Assembly: GCF_000003605.2 (NCBI RefSeq)
Contig: NW_003139820.1
Coordinates: 69,046 to 133,045, forward strand
DNA: 64,000 bases
Direction of reading: 5' to 3'
Origin: Saccoglossus kowalevskii
Lineage: Eukaryota > Hemichordata > Enteropneusta > Harrimaniidae
Positions 28,301 through 38,612 of the stretch are shown here, piece after piece (position 1 is the stretch's first letter; the number at the start of each line of letters is the position of its first letter). The notes beneath the pieces were generated by a model, which saw only the letters and a list, made by a program, of their open reading frames with translations, was not told the origin of the DNA and did not search any database. The translations under genes were made by a program, and so were the position numbers.

Positions 28301-31300
28301 GACGGTTATTTTCATTAAATCTGATGGGTATTGTCTGAAGGAAAGAGGGAATTCTAAGTTGCCATCTTGATTCACATGAGCGTTCTGCTTCATGATGCTC
28401 AAGAACTGTTTGTCTTCTAAGGAGAGCGTCTTTGTCTCATCCTCCAGTGTTTCTTCAAATATGTTTGTACATACTTTGATGGGTTGCAGTACTGCTCGAT
28501 CTCTGATATGTGTGTGGTTATTACACCTGAGAGGTTGTGTCATCGGTTGAGTTTTGCATATATCATTGTAGCATGTGATCACGGTGGTACGGTATGTAGA
28601 AGCTCTAAATACACCTCTTATTGTTTCTAGACAGAGTTCACCTGAATCAGTACACCCAAGATCAGTGTGTTGAGCCAAGTGTGAATTGACTGGTCCATTT
28701 CTGGTTTCTCTAACTTTCAAGGGTTCTGGGCAGTTTTTACCTATCAGATGGTCTATGCCAATGTCTTCCCGTACTGTTGGGAGTTTATCTGCTATGGGTT
28801 CTAAATGTCTGAATGATTTACATATTTTTGGAATGGGTATCTCATTCTTGTCATTGGGTATGTCATCATTTTCATGTAGAACTGGCAAAGGAAATGCTTT
28901 CTTGCCATCTATAGACTCAATAATGACGTGGTTACCACGTCTTTCTGTTTTGAGTTCTCCTCTGCTACTGCATGTTGAGAGTTCATACTCAGGACCCTGT
29001 ATTTTCAGTGCATCGACAAGTTGGGTGGTCCCCATACAGGCATTGAATTGGTCATCAAGGACAGCGTATGTTGCTATGGCGTTTGCTGGTTCACCTTGTT
29101 TGTATACCTTAGCGATAACTATTTTCCCACAGGAGCAAGTTATGTACACTTAATTGTTTCCTCCTGTGTTTCATCATTTTCCGCCAATTCTGTTGGCTGT
29201 TGTTTCTTGGACTCTCCATATGTATGATGGAGGCACGTTATGTGTTTGGTGCTCTGATATGTTGTACATTTCACATGTGTGTGCAGTCCCTTGCTAGATG
29301 GTTTTGTGTACATTTGAAACACAAACCTTTCTTTCTACAAAGTTCCATTTTTTCTCGTATTGGTAGCTTGATGAAAGCTTTGCATTCAGTTATATGTTGA
29401 CCTGAGGTATATATGGTATGCACACTGTTTTGTGTCACTAGAAGTTGTTGTGACATTGACATGTGCTACAGTTCTTGTCCGTCGACTGGGTTTCACCTTG
29501 TGTGATGAGGTGATCATTTTGTGTTCTAGCGACAGTTTTGATGAACTCGGCAAAAAAGCTAAATGGTGGGAATATGCCATGTCTTTGTTTGTATGATGAT
29601 ACTTGTTCTCTCCATTTGTTGAGTATGAATGCTGGCAGTTTCTCTCTGATTGGATTTAATCCATGTGGAGTTGAGGAGTTCTCCCATGTGTGCTACTCTA
29701 TCAGCACACAGATCAGAAAATCCTGGTAGACGTTTGTTGTCATTCTCTCTTAATTCAGGGAAAGAGTTCAGTTTTCTGATGATAACACTTCTAATCACAG
29801 CTGGGTTGCCAAAGCTCTCCTGTAATTTTTTCCAGGCTTCTTGATATGCAATTTCAACGTTGCTTACATATCTGAGGCGGTACCTATCAACCAAAGTCTT
29901 GGGTTCTCCAATAGTGTTTGGGCTAAGAAATGTCAGTTTCTCGGATGTTGGAATGCATGCAGTTTGTACCATTGATTCGAATGCTCGTTTCCAGAGCAAG
30001 AACATGATGGGACTTACTCCATAAATCTCAGGCTCTTGCACTGGCAGATGCTGACGCTAACGAGCTAATATTCTAGCGTATTCATTGGTCCGTGGTCCAT
30101 AATTAATAGGACTGTCTGATGTACACGGAACTTGTTGTGGGATACTTGGTTGTGTCATCGTTGTCTCTAATGGTGTTTGTTCAGCTTGGTTTAATGTGTC
30201 ATCAATGTCATTGGTGTGTACAAGGCGTGTGCATATGCCCTTGCAATTGTCACTTTCTTTTTAGCTTTCAGTATTCTTATGTTAGCTTTAAAGTCAGCTT
30301 CTTGTACAGCCTGCACTGCTTCAAGTTTTGCTATGTGTTTTTTTTTCAAATCCAACTGCCTCTGCTGCTGCAGCGGCTTCAGCAAGGGCAAGTTTCGATG
30401 ATGTTCTGGATGTATAAGAACCAGAGACCGACAGTGAGCTCAAGAGTCCAAGTACTCTGTCTGACTATATTTCCTGCTAACTCTAAATCAATGATCTGTT
30501 TGTTTCTGAGAAATTTTGACTCCATGTATGATGCATCATTTTTGCCTCATCTGATTTGTCAAGAGAGTACAGTCTCATCACTTCTCTGAATGCAGTATCA
30601 TATTGTTCAGTGAGTTTTCTGATTTCATTGTTGTCAACTGGGACTAATGATAATTGTGCATTGGACAATGTCGTTTTTATCTTTGACCAGATTGTTGTCA
30701 GTGTTCTCTGCATCAGTTATTGCATTCATGAGGGCTTTAGCAGTCATAGTTCTCTGCTTTTGAGGGCGCTCTTTTCGTGTGTCAACACCCTTATCATCGT
30801 CTTATGTCACATTGGATTCAGTGCTTTCAGGTAACTCATGGTCTACTTCATAATGTGCCATGTTGGTTCAATAGTATTCACATTCAAGTGGAGGTTGTTC
30901 CTTGAGATTCAAAATTTCTATCTACCAGCCTGTATCTGGATATTTTCATACGATTGTTACTGTTCCGGGCTGCATTAATACCCGCACTGTGTCAACCACT
31001 TCTCGAAATAACCACCCTCAAGTGCGTTAGAATATGTCTGGTTTAATCAACAGGCGGTGAAACTACTAAGGAATGTGTAAAAAGTACACTGTCAATAAAC
31101 ATGGCGACCTGCATACATTTGTACAGCGTTAAATGTGAGCAATTGAAATACATAAAAAACGACAGTAAATTCAATACAAATTCGACAATAACTAGTCCTA
31201 GAGATGGTTGAAACATCAAATAATATCGAGAATGAAAATAAACTTACATCGCTGAGTCTACAATGCGTTTCGACAGGTTGACAAAAATGTGTTGAAATCT

Positions 31301-34300
31301 GCTTGTTGTCTTCCAAGTAGTATGACCTCTGACCCTAGTTAAAACAAATAAACTTAGGGCGCTATAACGAAATCGAGAAACAAGTGTACAGCACACCATG
31401 GGTATTAACGCAAACAAGGTTTTCCATAATGACTTGCCTTAATTTCCAAATTATATGTCTATTATACACTTTACTGAAATAGGTTCATCTGATTCTTTAC
31501 CCCTCAAAACAGGAATAAACACCAACATTATTTTGATACCGTGTGAAGTTAACGAGATATTGACAAAAAACAAAATTTGCATACTGTGCGGCTTGCCCAA
31601 GGGTGACAGAGAGGCATCATCCAGATTTTTAAAGAGCACACCTCAAAGATATGGAACTATGACGTCATTTGGTGTATCTGTTATTCAAAGTCGTCTAGAC
31701 ATTGATTCCACACTCCACTCACACTCCACACACGCCACACCCATCCCCACAAATACCCCATCCTACCCCACACACACGCAAATATATTTAAATGAAATAT
31801 GCAACAACAATCTGAAAGCATTTGTTACGCAGTGCGCTTGTCCTTCAATTTTGTAGTTATTGGTTTGTAAAATATTGACTTAAGCAAGATCTCCATAATA
31901 AACAACGTATGAATATTTATGATCCAACATCAATGACCAGATATCCGGATGGACGTCGACTTGGCAAATCTGGGGTTTAACCAATGCCAGCCTTCTATTT
32001 AGCACATCAAGAGCGTTGACTTGATGAAGTGAACATGAGATTAAGTGCGTGAAAAGTTCAGCAAAATCATATCTCAACATTGAAGATAAAAACAAATATG
32101 TTAAATATAGTTTCTATGACCGATAATGAAATAATGATCAGTAACGTGTAGACTTGTGAAGATTTACAATAACGTTCTTTGTCACGTAGTGTATTGGATG
32201 GGTGTGGTATCTGGCATGTGATATGCAGTTTTATTGGCTCAGTCCACCAATACTGATTCTGCTTCACAGGTAAGTCATTTGGATAATCTTCATATTTTTT
32301 CAGAATAATCTGGTCAAATGTTGTTTTAAACAAGCTAACAATATAAACAGAGAAAAAAAGAAACATTCTATTTGCAGTAAAAAAACAAGCCTGAATAAAT
32401 AACTTTGAACTATTTGACAGCTATCTGATAACTCGATGATGTAAGAATGTTTATCTAATATGGATGTGTTGGGTACTTGTTATACAAGTACTAAGCATTC
32501 ATGTCCGTTTATGTTATAGGTCTTGGAAATGGGGCATGGGGTTAATCGCATCGCTATGTGTGGCGTGTTGGTGTGTCGTCGCTCTTATTGCTACATATTT
32601 TGGAGAAGTTGCTTCAATGTTCCATGAGTAAAGATTTTTATACTATTTCATTGTATTGCACTGAAAATCTAATCTGTTCACCAAAATGACGTTAGAAATT
32701 AGATTGCCATAATGCTGAGGAAACTTGCATATAGCTGCATGGTTAATGTAAAAATAAATTTAGTCTGCCATCATGTCACGAGTGAAGCATATTACTAAAA
32801 CACTGGGATACATATGACGAGTTAGGTTAAAATGTGTTAGTTTCTTACAGAAACAGATAAGCGAGTGGAAACTGAAATAACTCTTAGAATATAGGTGCAT
32901 TTGATTTAGAATATCTACACTCTATATGCACTCTATCTAGGTGTTTTGATGGTAAATTTTGTTCTCATAATGAAAACAAACTTGGTTTAATTATGTGGCA
33001 AACACCATATAATATAATATATCATAATATAAGTAGATTCTGGCATTTCTTTTTAAACCAAATTATTTATGTACAGCCTTGCATATTATCTGGTAGTGCG
33101 TTAACAATGGATGCATTTTCCTGTAATTTGAGTGTTTTAAGTATGTTCATGGTTGCATCCTTTCCCAAGGAGGTACAATGATAACATCGATGATGCTAAC
33201 GGTGTTGACGTTATATATGGGAAATCATACACACGGTGGCCTGTGTACATGGTTGGCATGGTTACAGGATATATACTCTATAGATTGGAGGGGAAAAAAT
33301 TCAAAATGAGAGTGGTAAGTAATGACAGTATTGAGAGGTAAAAAACTGCGTGACAAAAATGCATAGTTACATATGATTAACACGGATTTAGTTATGAAAC
33401 ATTAATCAGCTGTATCTAAAATGGATTTCACATGGTTTGCAAAACTACGATGTTAACTTAGTGAAATGTATCTTCATCACGGACTATGATAGTTCTCATT
33501 TCTATTCTCCGAATGGAAGGCATATGTAGTTAGTGGTTGGTGTGCTGCCATTGCTACAGGATTGGCTATAATCTATGGTCTATGGTACACAGTAGAAGGA
33601 CACTATATGCCACAATGGTTAGCCGTGTTATATATCACACTTAGTCGTCCAGCATGGGCTGCAGCATTGGGTTGGATGACAATAGCATGTGTCACAGGAT
33701 ATGGAGGTAATAGTTAAATTCATCATCACATATGCCAGACAAACATTATATAACTATTGACTGGCCATGAGAGCAACACCACCCAGAAAACAATGTTTTT
33801 CTTCAGTTGATAGATTTTGTGTGCACCCAAAGGCTCAGAGGAACATCGCGCCACATTTATGCACTGCATCATTCAGAAAACTAAATTTTAGCCTAGAAGT
33901 TTGGTTGGTTGCACATCCACTGTTTTGACCAAATGTTTTATTCAGTGTTCGACCTAGGAGCTCTGTGGGCAAAATGCATTGTACATTTTGCACAGTTTGG
34001 CCTTTGACTTTGGTAGGTAATCTGCACAGTTCAGTCCAGGAATTTGGTTGGCAACTTGCACTATTCGTTCTAGGAGTTCGGTGGACAGGAGTTCTAGTTT
34101 TATTTGCGACCAATATTCAAGACTTTAGTTCTTCTTGCAACACAATGAATGTCACTCATGATTACGTAGAAATAGAATGTGACAAATGCTGACATTTTCT
34201 CCATAAACGTCATTAAACGTCATGCACAGCAAAGTACTTAGTATTCAATATTTTGAGTGACGATCTTTCTGGAACAAGTTCAAAACTGTTTTACTCGTTT

Positions 34301-35555
34301 TGAATCATTAATCAGTGTAATTCAACAAATTAGTAAGGGTGATGAACAATAATGAACACTTGTATCATGTCCTGAATAAAAACTAATTTGGCATGAATTT
34401 AGGGAGTTTACAGATACGTTCAAATAAAAATAAAATTAGTTAAACCATAAACATAGGTGAATCCCATTGGTAATAAAATAATTCAATGTGTTACGGACGT
34501 CTAGACTTTCTTATTTTATGCAGCACCATTATTTAGTACTTGGAATATCTGTTTTCTGTTTCACAAATAAAACGTTTGCGGCCACGTAACATTTTTAGAC
34601 ATAAACCCTCAATACTCTTTTTCTTCAGAACCACAGAACACATTGATATGTTCAAAAAGAAGTATTTATGTTTACAAATGCAACATTTAGCTGATTATTT
34701 TGAAGTTTTCTATATTGCATTTTTATACCAAACTCTTTCAAATTTTTATTTTGCTGCTGCGACATCTCCGGCAACTAATATTTAAAATAATCACGTGATT
34801 TTATCCTCCAGGTCCAGTCAACACTATTCTGTCATGGAAGATTTGGATACCATTGTCACGACTCACGTTCAGTGCGTACATGATACATCTTCCTGTCATT
34901 GCCATGGGATACATGAGCCGTGATAGGTTGTTATTCTATGACGTATACAATGTGGTGAGTTGATATTCTGTTGCGTGTGCAATATTGATTCAATTTACAC
35001 TGAGAATTTGAACCGAGATATGAATTATAATTCGCTAATACCTGCTGACACATTCTGAAAGCAGGTAGAATTATGACAATTCATTCAAAATTGATTCATA
35101 TGCCAAGGGAAGCAATGTATTTTGAACAAAAGTTATATTTGCAAAAATATTTCATTCGCTTATTGGCTTCTGTTTAATAGTGAGTATAATCTAGATAGTA
35201 GTTGGCCATTTTACTGGGTTATCTAGCACAGCACACTTCTAAAACGTATTCAGATTTGTTATATATTCATTATATGTTTGTGCCCTTGTAATTGAGGCCA
35301 TACTTTCAAATCATAATGTGAAAACCCCACTCCGCCCTTCAGTCTTGTTACTGAGTTCGTCCCTAGAGGTGTTATTTCTTTCGTCGTTCATCAATGGCAA
35401 ACTAAAACACATAAACACTTTTTGATTTTCATTTGCAGGTTTATTTGATACTTGGGGGAATTGTCTTGACTTTTGCTGTGGCGTTTACCATATCCGTATT
35501 TTTAGAAAGCCCAACCATTGGCTGGGAGAAAATAGTATTGAAGAGAAAGAAATGA
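12160..35555 (+). CDS. NRF-6-like membrane acyltransferase, copy B (14 exons, about 703 aa)
   Basis: Exons by GT-AG junctions and matching phase: 12160-12505, 15302-15462, 15969-16038, 16123-16213, 16646-16776, 19924-20091, 21482-21575, 22082-22352, 32190-32269, 32520-32627, 33170-33314, 33520-33706, 34812-34954, 35439-35555. They total 2112 nt with no internal stop. The protein starts with a likely signal peptide (MELLYKLVILMLLPSHCSHV), then a cysteine-containing NRF domain (about residues 55-210; LGTFSQCEAV, LGYCVPKSCG), a membrane segment near 223-242, and an acyltransferase-3 domain from about 295 on. Hallmarks are R302-x10-H313 (GIRVLSFSWVFIGH), SFFYLSGLLVTYLSM across exons 7/8, and PLSRLTFSAYMIHLP in exon 13; the tail is basic (KIVLKRKK). 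In the acyltransferase-3 family the Arg and His are implicated in acyl transfer across membranes. In C. elegans, NRF-6-type proteins affect drug response and yolk/lipid transport. The substrate here is unknown. The start is the only ATG giving a signal peptide and is conserved in copy C. Intron 8 (9.8 kb) holds transposon relics. Confidence 0.9.
14241..14460. repeat. 66-bp minisatellite in intron 1 of gene B
   Basis: There are about 3.3 tandem units with an exact 66-bp period: the unit start CAGCRCCCTC falls at 14241, 14307, 14373 and 14439. Each unit carries ACACCCAGGCCACGCCCG. Since 66 is a multiple of 3, short open frames run through it on both strands. I read these as a by-product of the repeat, not as genes. 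The repeat is GC-rich in an AT-rich intron. Confidence 0.9.
14461..15301. other. Rest of intron 1 of gene B, nothing recognised
   Basis: No recognisable coding or structural element. The LINE relic present in intron 1 of copies A and C is absent from this intron. Confidence 0.5.
16777..19170. other. First part of intron 5 of gene B, with assembly gap
   Basis: This long intron holds a short TA repeat near 17018-17033, several unrecognised short open frames and a 50-N gap at 18415-18464. The round gap length suggests a placeholder rather than a measured size. I recognise no gene. Confidence 0.5.
19205..19440 (+). promoter_or_regulatory. Promoter-like cluster inside intron 5 of gene B
   Basis: Within 70 bp lie a CCAAT box (19211-19215), a palindromic CRE TGACGTCA (19243-19250), an E-box CACGTG (19257-19262) and a TATA-type TATAAATA (19271-19278). 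About 20 bp further on are short GC-rich direct repeats of the type GGAGGTTATACGG (about 19294-19360), and an AATAAA polyadenylation signal at about 19432. The order fits a pol II promoter or the U3-R-U5 layout of a solo LTR, but I could not define LTR ends or a target-site duplication. A short open frame (19227-19667) overlaps it and is not recognised. Confidence 0.35.
20674..20815. repeat. 71-bp direct tandem duplication
   Basis: Two adjacent 71-bp copies (20674-20744 and 20745-20815) differ at one position (cattcaacg against catacaacg). The near identity points to a recent duplication inside intron 6 of gene B. Confidence 0.9.
20816..21060. repeat. Dispersed repeat with GCATGCTTCCCC motif
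   Basis: This contains the pattern 'cgccgaaggcgcgaatgg ... ggggttccggggcatgcttccccggaaattttg ... ggggg'. A related stretch lies at 56790-57015 in intron 10 of gene C, and a shorter relative (cgaaggccaagttcgcgag) at 43290-43400. This kind of GC-rich dispersed repeat is common in marine invertebrate genomes. I see no coding capacity. Confidence 0.6.
23240..23640 (+). repeat. Dispersed repeat, two diverged units
   Basis: Two diverged units, about 23255-23465 and 23470-23640, share the core 'caatatctcattaactacaca ... atcaaaacaat'. A third copy lies inverted at 31400-31680, just outside the far side of the BEL/Pao element. The family name is unknown. It lies in intron 8 of gene B. Confidence 0.65.
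23699..24844 (-). pseudogene. Fragmentary copy of a multicopy metazoan gene family
   Basis: Collinear minus-strand pieces in shifted frames. In N-to-C order: 24844-24647 (HVEMLKAFEILSLRS, NRLWVQNMIKPYFIMM), 24473-24216 (ETTFMHYEHSPNGIIGITL, ETLKRW), 24219-23968 (KLVVTMAVKRKAVKVGNS, NPIYSQVLGL) and 23971-23699 (SALKKKLQVTVSQR, NQDTYLVFDYYFDFSIK, GTR). From memory, these blocks belong in this order to an uncharacterised protein present in many copies in cnidarian, fish, amphioxus and hemichordate genomes, probably linked to transposons. The last three pieces overlap by 4 nt while changing frame, so there are at least two frame disruptions, and the part between 24646 and 24474 is largely unreadable. 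It lies in intron 8 of gene B, antisense to it. The function is unknown. Confidence 0.6.
25179..25600 (-). repeat. 3' LTR of the BEL/Pao element
   Basis: This aligns over its full length with 30975-31396. Both begin (+ strand) with TTAATACCC-NN-ACTGT and end with GTGTACAGCACAC. Shared internal anchors include CCACCCTCAAGTGCGTTAG and CCTAGAGATGGTTGAAACATC. It is downstream of pol because the element reads leftward. Confidence 0.9.
25679..25999 (-). pseudogene. BEL/Pao pol C-terminal domain (DUF5641-like)
   Basis: The stretch holds QFWIRWKNEYLQSL, followed in order by NWPLARMVKVYYSKDDKVRK. This is the typical domain after the integrase in BEL/Pao polyproteins (family pattern FWxRWxxEYLxxL ... 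WPLGRV). It ends at a stop close to the 3' LTR, as expected. Confidence 0.8.
26028..27096 (-). pseudogene. BEL/Pao RNase H end and integrase remnant
   Basis: Overlapping pieces at 27096-26611, 26768-26355 and 26309-26028. The first has the linker before integrase (LYRLYHFLDEEGLMRVGGRL) and the start of the HHCC zinc finger (HVHKEVQH). The second has its Cys pair (CKTCRRLRAKP) and the core with the first catalytic Asp (GMDVFGP). At the usual second Asp the sequence is RCVQGTNF where the family has RCDQGTNF, so Val replaces Asp, and a stop follows shortly. The third piece has SSVRRVLEAMYVQ and AEVCAIVNSRPI of the integrase end. A frame change falls just before it. Inactive. Confidence 0.85.
27321..28274 (-). 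pseudogene. BEL/Pao reverse transcriptase remnant
   Basis: 28274-27999 has the RT start typical of BEL/Pao (YLPHFAIYHPKNPQIRVVFD, SLNEALLQGPDQMNSRL), ending at an in-frame TGA (27999-28001) exactly where the family continues with LLRFR. Just beyond it the same frame gives a palm-motif-like GDIEQMFHSFHV. The catalytic tetrad is at 27721-27732 and reads YVDY instead of YVDD, so the second catalytic Asp is lost. A further frame (27599-27321) follows toward RNase H. Several frame changes make it non-functional. Confidence 0.85.
28268..29149 (-). pseudogene. BEL/Pao protease region (DUF1758-like) and spacer to RT
   Basis: This is the longest uninterrupted frame of the element (293 codons). AIATYAVLDDQFNACMG sits where retropepsin-like DUF1758 domains have A-x-LDxQS; the active Asp is present, but the following Ser is Phe. 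KLPTVREDIGIDHLIGKN and the stretch to CLETIRG match the region after the protease in this family. The 3' part leads to the RT start in another frame. Confidence 0.8.
29271..30713 (-). pseudogene. BEL/Pao gag remnant with zinc knuckle
   Basis: Pieces at 30713-30483, 30391-30191 (Lys/Ala/Glu-rich, probable coiled coil: KKHIAKLEAVQAVQEADFKA), 30041-29559 (FLLWKRAFESMV, EKLTFLSPNTIGEPKTLVDR, EAWKKLQESFGNPAVI; DUF1759-type gag) and 29462-29271 (zinc knuckle CFKCTQNHLARDC). The knuckle has Cx2Cx3Hx4C, one residue shorter than the usual CCHC spacing. Frames are broken between pieces. Confidence 0.8.
30975..31396 (-). repeat. 5' LTR of the BEL/Pao element
   Basis: Full-length partner of 25179-25600, at the gag side. 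Scattered substitutions and small indels separate them. On the + strand it runs directly into CATGGGTATTAACG, part of the inverted dispersed repeat at 31400-31680. Confidence 0.9.
31400..31680 (-). repeat. Inverted copy of the 23240-23640 repeat
   Basis: Its reverse complement aligns with 23240-23500: 'ggatgatgcctctctgtca', 'gtcaatatctcgttaact', 'tatcaaaataatg' and 'gtcattatggaaaa' are each matched with few changes. The copy is cut by the LTR at 31396. Confidence 0.7.
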
Positions 35556-36027
35556 ACACTGAGAATAGTTGCACATGTGTTAAAATGCAAAGAAGTGCAA
35601 TAATTTCAGTTAATGTGGATTTCCATATTCATGCAATAATTTGTTCCGTGCTTTTTAGTTTCCGTTCGGATGGTAGTCCGAAACGGGAAGTAGTGTTTTG
35701 TTGTTCCTCGTGTGCGTGCGTGTGTGTGTGTGTGCAGTCATATTTCAGACATGCTTTGATGGATTCTTTTCAAATTTGGTACACATACGTGTCATGAAGG
35801 TATACATACATATACATATGCACATGAATTTGTATTGTGATTAGATCAATTATGACCATTTGGCAGGGCTGTTAGACCCCAAAATATGCAGATTCTTATT
35901 AAGATTACATGCATCTAATACAAAGTTGTTTTTATGTTGTTAAAGTAATGTCAATAAATTATGTTAGTTTGTCAGAATGTTACCTTCATTTGTATTTTGT
36001 TTGATATCTTGATTTGAAAATGATTGC

Positions 36028-36033
36028 AATAAA
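36028..36033 (+). promoter_or_regulatory. Candidate polyadenylation signal for gene B
   Basis: An AATAAA 473 bp after the stop codon, inside foreign sequence. Another AATAAA is at about 35951. If the original 3' UTR ran past 35655, gene B may now use one of these. This is inference only. Confidence 0.25.
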
Positions 36034-37611
36034 GATTATCATTACTTTTACCACGTACCTGGACCCTGCCTTTCCCCTACATTGTCTTCTCGTTCAGGCA
36101 ATGTGTTCCAGTGTTGCATCTTGGGAGAAGATTCGCTTAAATGAGGTAAATGGTAAATAGATGCCTGTTGTCACTTCGCGATAATTAAGACTAAATAGTC
36201 TGAAGGTCACTAAATTATTTGGTAAGTACAGTAGAGTAATTTGTTTTTTATCTACTGAGTGTGGGTTTTTACGTTATTTAATTAATGCTTCCTGCAATAA
36301 TATGTTTGCATGTTCATTCATCATTCAAGCTCCTTCAATTTGTGTTGGCTGAAATAATATGTTCTTGCGTTTAACTGAAATATGTAGCCCTACGTATAAT
36401 GCTATGTTGATCGGAGAAAACTAATGGACAATGCCCCTTCGCACTGCCCTACGCATGCAGTCACGGTTGTTTTGTATTCGATCGTCACAATAGAGAGCAT
36501 GCATTGGAAAATGACTGTTTTTGGACGTAATCGTTCTGGTTTGATTACTACCTTATACTAAAATATGTTTGGATATTTAGAGTACTAAGAAATTGACACT
36601 CCTGGTCCGGTTAGACTTAAAATACACCACGGATATTCACTTTTGAGATATAATTTTTGGTATGTGTTGGTTCTTGGATGTTTCATCTTCGTCGTCCTGT
36701 ACTTCGTTTAGTAATTCGAACTTCCCTGTTTGCATAAAAAGAGTTTCGCGATTTCAACATCGAAAATGCCTTCATTATTTGCTGAGGGATGGCGTTTAGG
36801 TATGTGCTCTGTAACTTGCAGCAAATGAACCTAAAAATGTTAGGTAATCAAACAAAAATGACGTTGTACAAGTCCAAAAAGTATGTTCAATGTCTGCATT
36901 TTTTCATAGCATTAAGACGATTTACTCTCTTGCTTATTGTGACACCCCAAAATCACCTGATTCTCATTCCCATCAAGAGTCAAAATGGTATGCGCCTCCA
37001 TTTTACACCACGACTTGAAAAAGTCGTGCTTGATTTGCCTTTAATTGCGTTTCAGTGGCTGTCACAATCGTATTCTGAGTCTTGCCGATAAAATTTTGGT
37101 TCAAATTCATGTAGATATCACCGAGAAAACTCAAATTTTCAACTAAAGCTAATTTGCATAACAATGTTTTTCCCTTGGTTGCCATATTGGACACCACATA
37201 CAATTAGTTATTTAAGTCTTAAGTACAGATATGACCTTGGTAGTACTTATTAAGCTTAAGTGTACATATTCAAAGTCATTATATGCAATGACAGGAAGTT
37301 GTAATTGATACCATCTGTTTTAATTGAGCAAGTGATCAGATGCTAGGCAGACTCCAGTGAACTAACATCCTGTAACAGCACTGTAACATTTTTTTGGTCC
37401 AGGATTATTGAAGGAACCCGTTTTTGACTGAGCTGCTTTCATGTTTTGACGCCTGATTGACACCTGCAACACATATTCATTCTATTTTTTTCCAAATTTC
37501 GTATTTTGAACTTTGTTCCATTTTGAAGTTAGTCATTTGTGAACTAAACGGTTTGCTATTAGCATTCAACAATTTTCAAAATAACTTTTCATCAGTGGAG
37601 TAGAGCTTTGA

Positions 37612-37809
37612 GTGCCAATCACAATGTCAAAAATAACAATGGATAAACTGCAACAGTTCAGTTTACACATGGCAATACATGGATACAGTTTATTAACGGG
37701 ACAAGCTGGAACTGGCAAGACTAAAACTGAACTGTGGTTTGGATCAAACGATTTCTTTTGTTTCCAATTCGTTGTACGCCTAGAAACATGGCAACATTGT
37801 TTTTGGTGA
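37612..37809 (+). pseudogene. Fragment of a PIF1/Helitron-type helicase (P-loop only)
   Basis: The reading LQQFSLHMAIHGYSLLTGQAGTGKT carries a perfect Walker A motif (GQAGTGKT, 37699-37722), preceded by the 'Q-x-x-hydrophobic' stretch usual before it in PIF1-like helicases. Similarity ends right after the P-loop and a stop follows at 37807-37809. No further helicase motifs were seen, and the assembly gap begins about 1.1 kb on. It is probably the remnant of a transposon-borne helicase. Confidence 0.45.
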
Positions 37810-38560
37810 ATATATAGCATGTTCTGTTCCAATAAAGGATTTTGATATGCATAACAATTCCTTACTGAAACAATTCCTGTACTCTAAATTTCAACAATGC
37901 CACTAGCCAAAGATGGACTTCCTGTTCAACACATTGTTGAATGTTTGCATCACTGTACGTAAAACCACACTCTCGAACTTGACAATTTTAAAGTTCAGAC
38001 CATTAAAAGCAAATAAATGGAAATACCAGTTGCATAAATCATGAAGATTGATGATTTGATTGCTGATCAGGATAGCTGCAATATGCAATATGAAATCATA
38101 TGGATGCTGTGGGCAGCGAAGGGTGACAGATTGTTTTGGTTCAACGGCTCTCAAGCCACAGGCAACTGACATTTCCTGACTTTTTTTTTACTATGACGTG
38201 TTTTGGGCTGTATATAACAGTCAGACACTAACAAGTAAGTAAGTACTAGTAAACAATCCGGGACATAGTCAATACAAGCCGGTAGGTTGGGTTGGCTATC
38301 CGCTCCACTCAGAAAACAAGCAACATGTTTTTGGCTGTTTCAATGGTAGGACAAGAACTTGAAGCTAACGTCAGTTTATAAATAAATGGGCCCTGTATAC
38401 GAAGTTCGAAAAAAACACTCAGTCTTTAGAAGTCACTTAGTTTATTACTAGGATTACTCTGCTGTTACATTTATTATTTCCAACTATTTTGCGATAGTAT
38501 TTTCTACAATGAAGGCAGCATTTACAGTTCATTCAAAGTTCAAAGTTGCATTAGGATTAC

Positions 38561-38612
38561 GTTGATACAGTGTAACAACGTCGGCGTCGGTGATCTCTTA
38601 CCAGTGCGCAAT
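38561..38612. repeat. Short dispersed repeat, copy 1
   Basis: GTTGATACAGTGTAACAACG and the following TCGGCGTCGGTGATCTCTTA recur with few changes at 63016-63063 (GTTGATACAGTGTAACAATG, TCGGCGCCGGTGATCTCTTA). It has no coding capacity and belongs to no family I can name. Confidence 0.75.

Larger units (their letters stand above)
25179..31396 (-). mobile_element. BEL/Pao LTR retrotransposon relic, antisense in intron 8 of gene B
   Basis: A 6.2 kb element with an LTR at each end (25179-25600 and 30975-31396) and gag-pol remains on the minus strand in the canonical BEL/Pao order: gag, zinc knuckle, protease, RT, RNase H, integrase, C-terminal pol domain. All coding parts are interrupted by frameshifts and stops, and two catalytic positions are altered, so it is inactive. 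The two LTRs differ at roughly one site in ten by eye, pointing to an old insertion. No clear target-site duplication was found, and the LTR ends are uncertain by about 15 bp. Gene B can splice across it, since it lies wholly within an intron in the opposite orientation. A TAGA microsatellite sits at about 27206-27229. Confidence 0.9.

Noticed and set aside
28686-29153. 155-codon plus-strand open frame
   Set aside because: It is the complement of the BEL/Pao protease region, whose minus-strand reading matches the family.
30940-30975. Primer binding site for the BEL/Pao element
   Set aside because: No TGG-starting match to a tRNA 3' end could be identified next to the LTR, and the LTR end is uncertain.
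12160-35555. Splitting gene B into two genes because of the 9.8 kb intron 8
   Set aside because: Exon 8 ends in phase 0 and exon 9 starts in phase 0, and gene C has the same junction with an intron of under 0.5 kb, so the length is due to transposon insertions.
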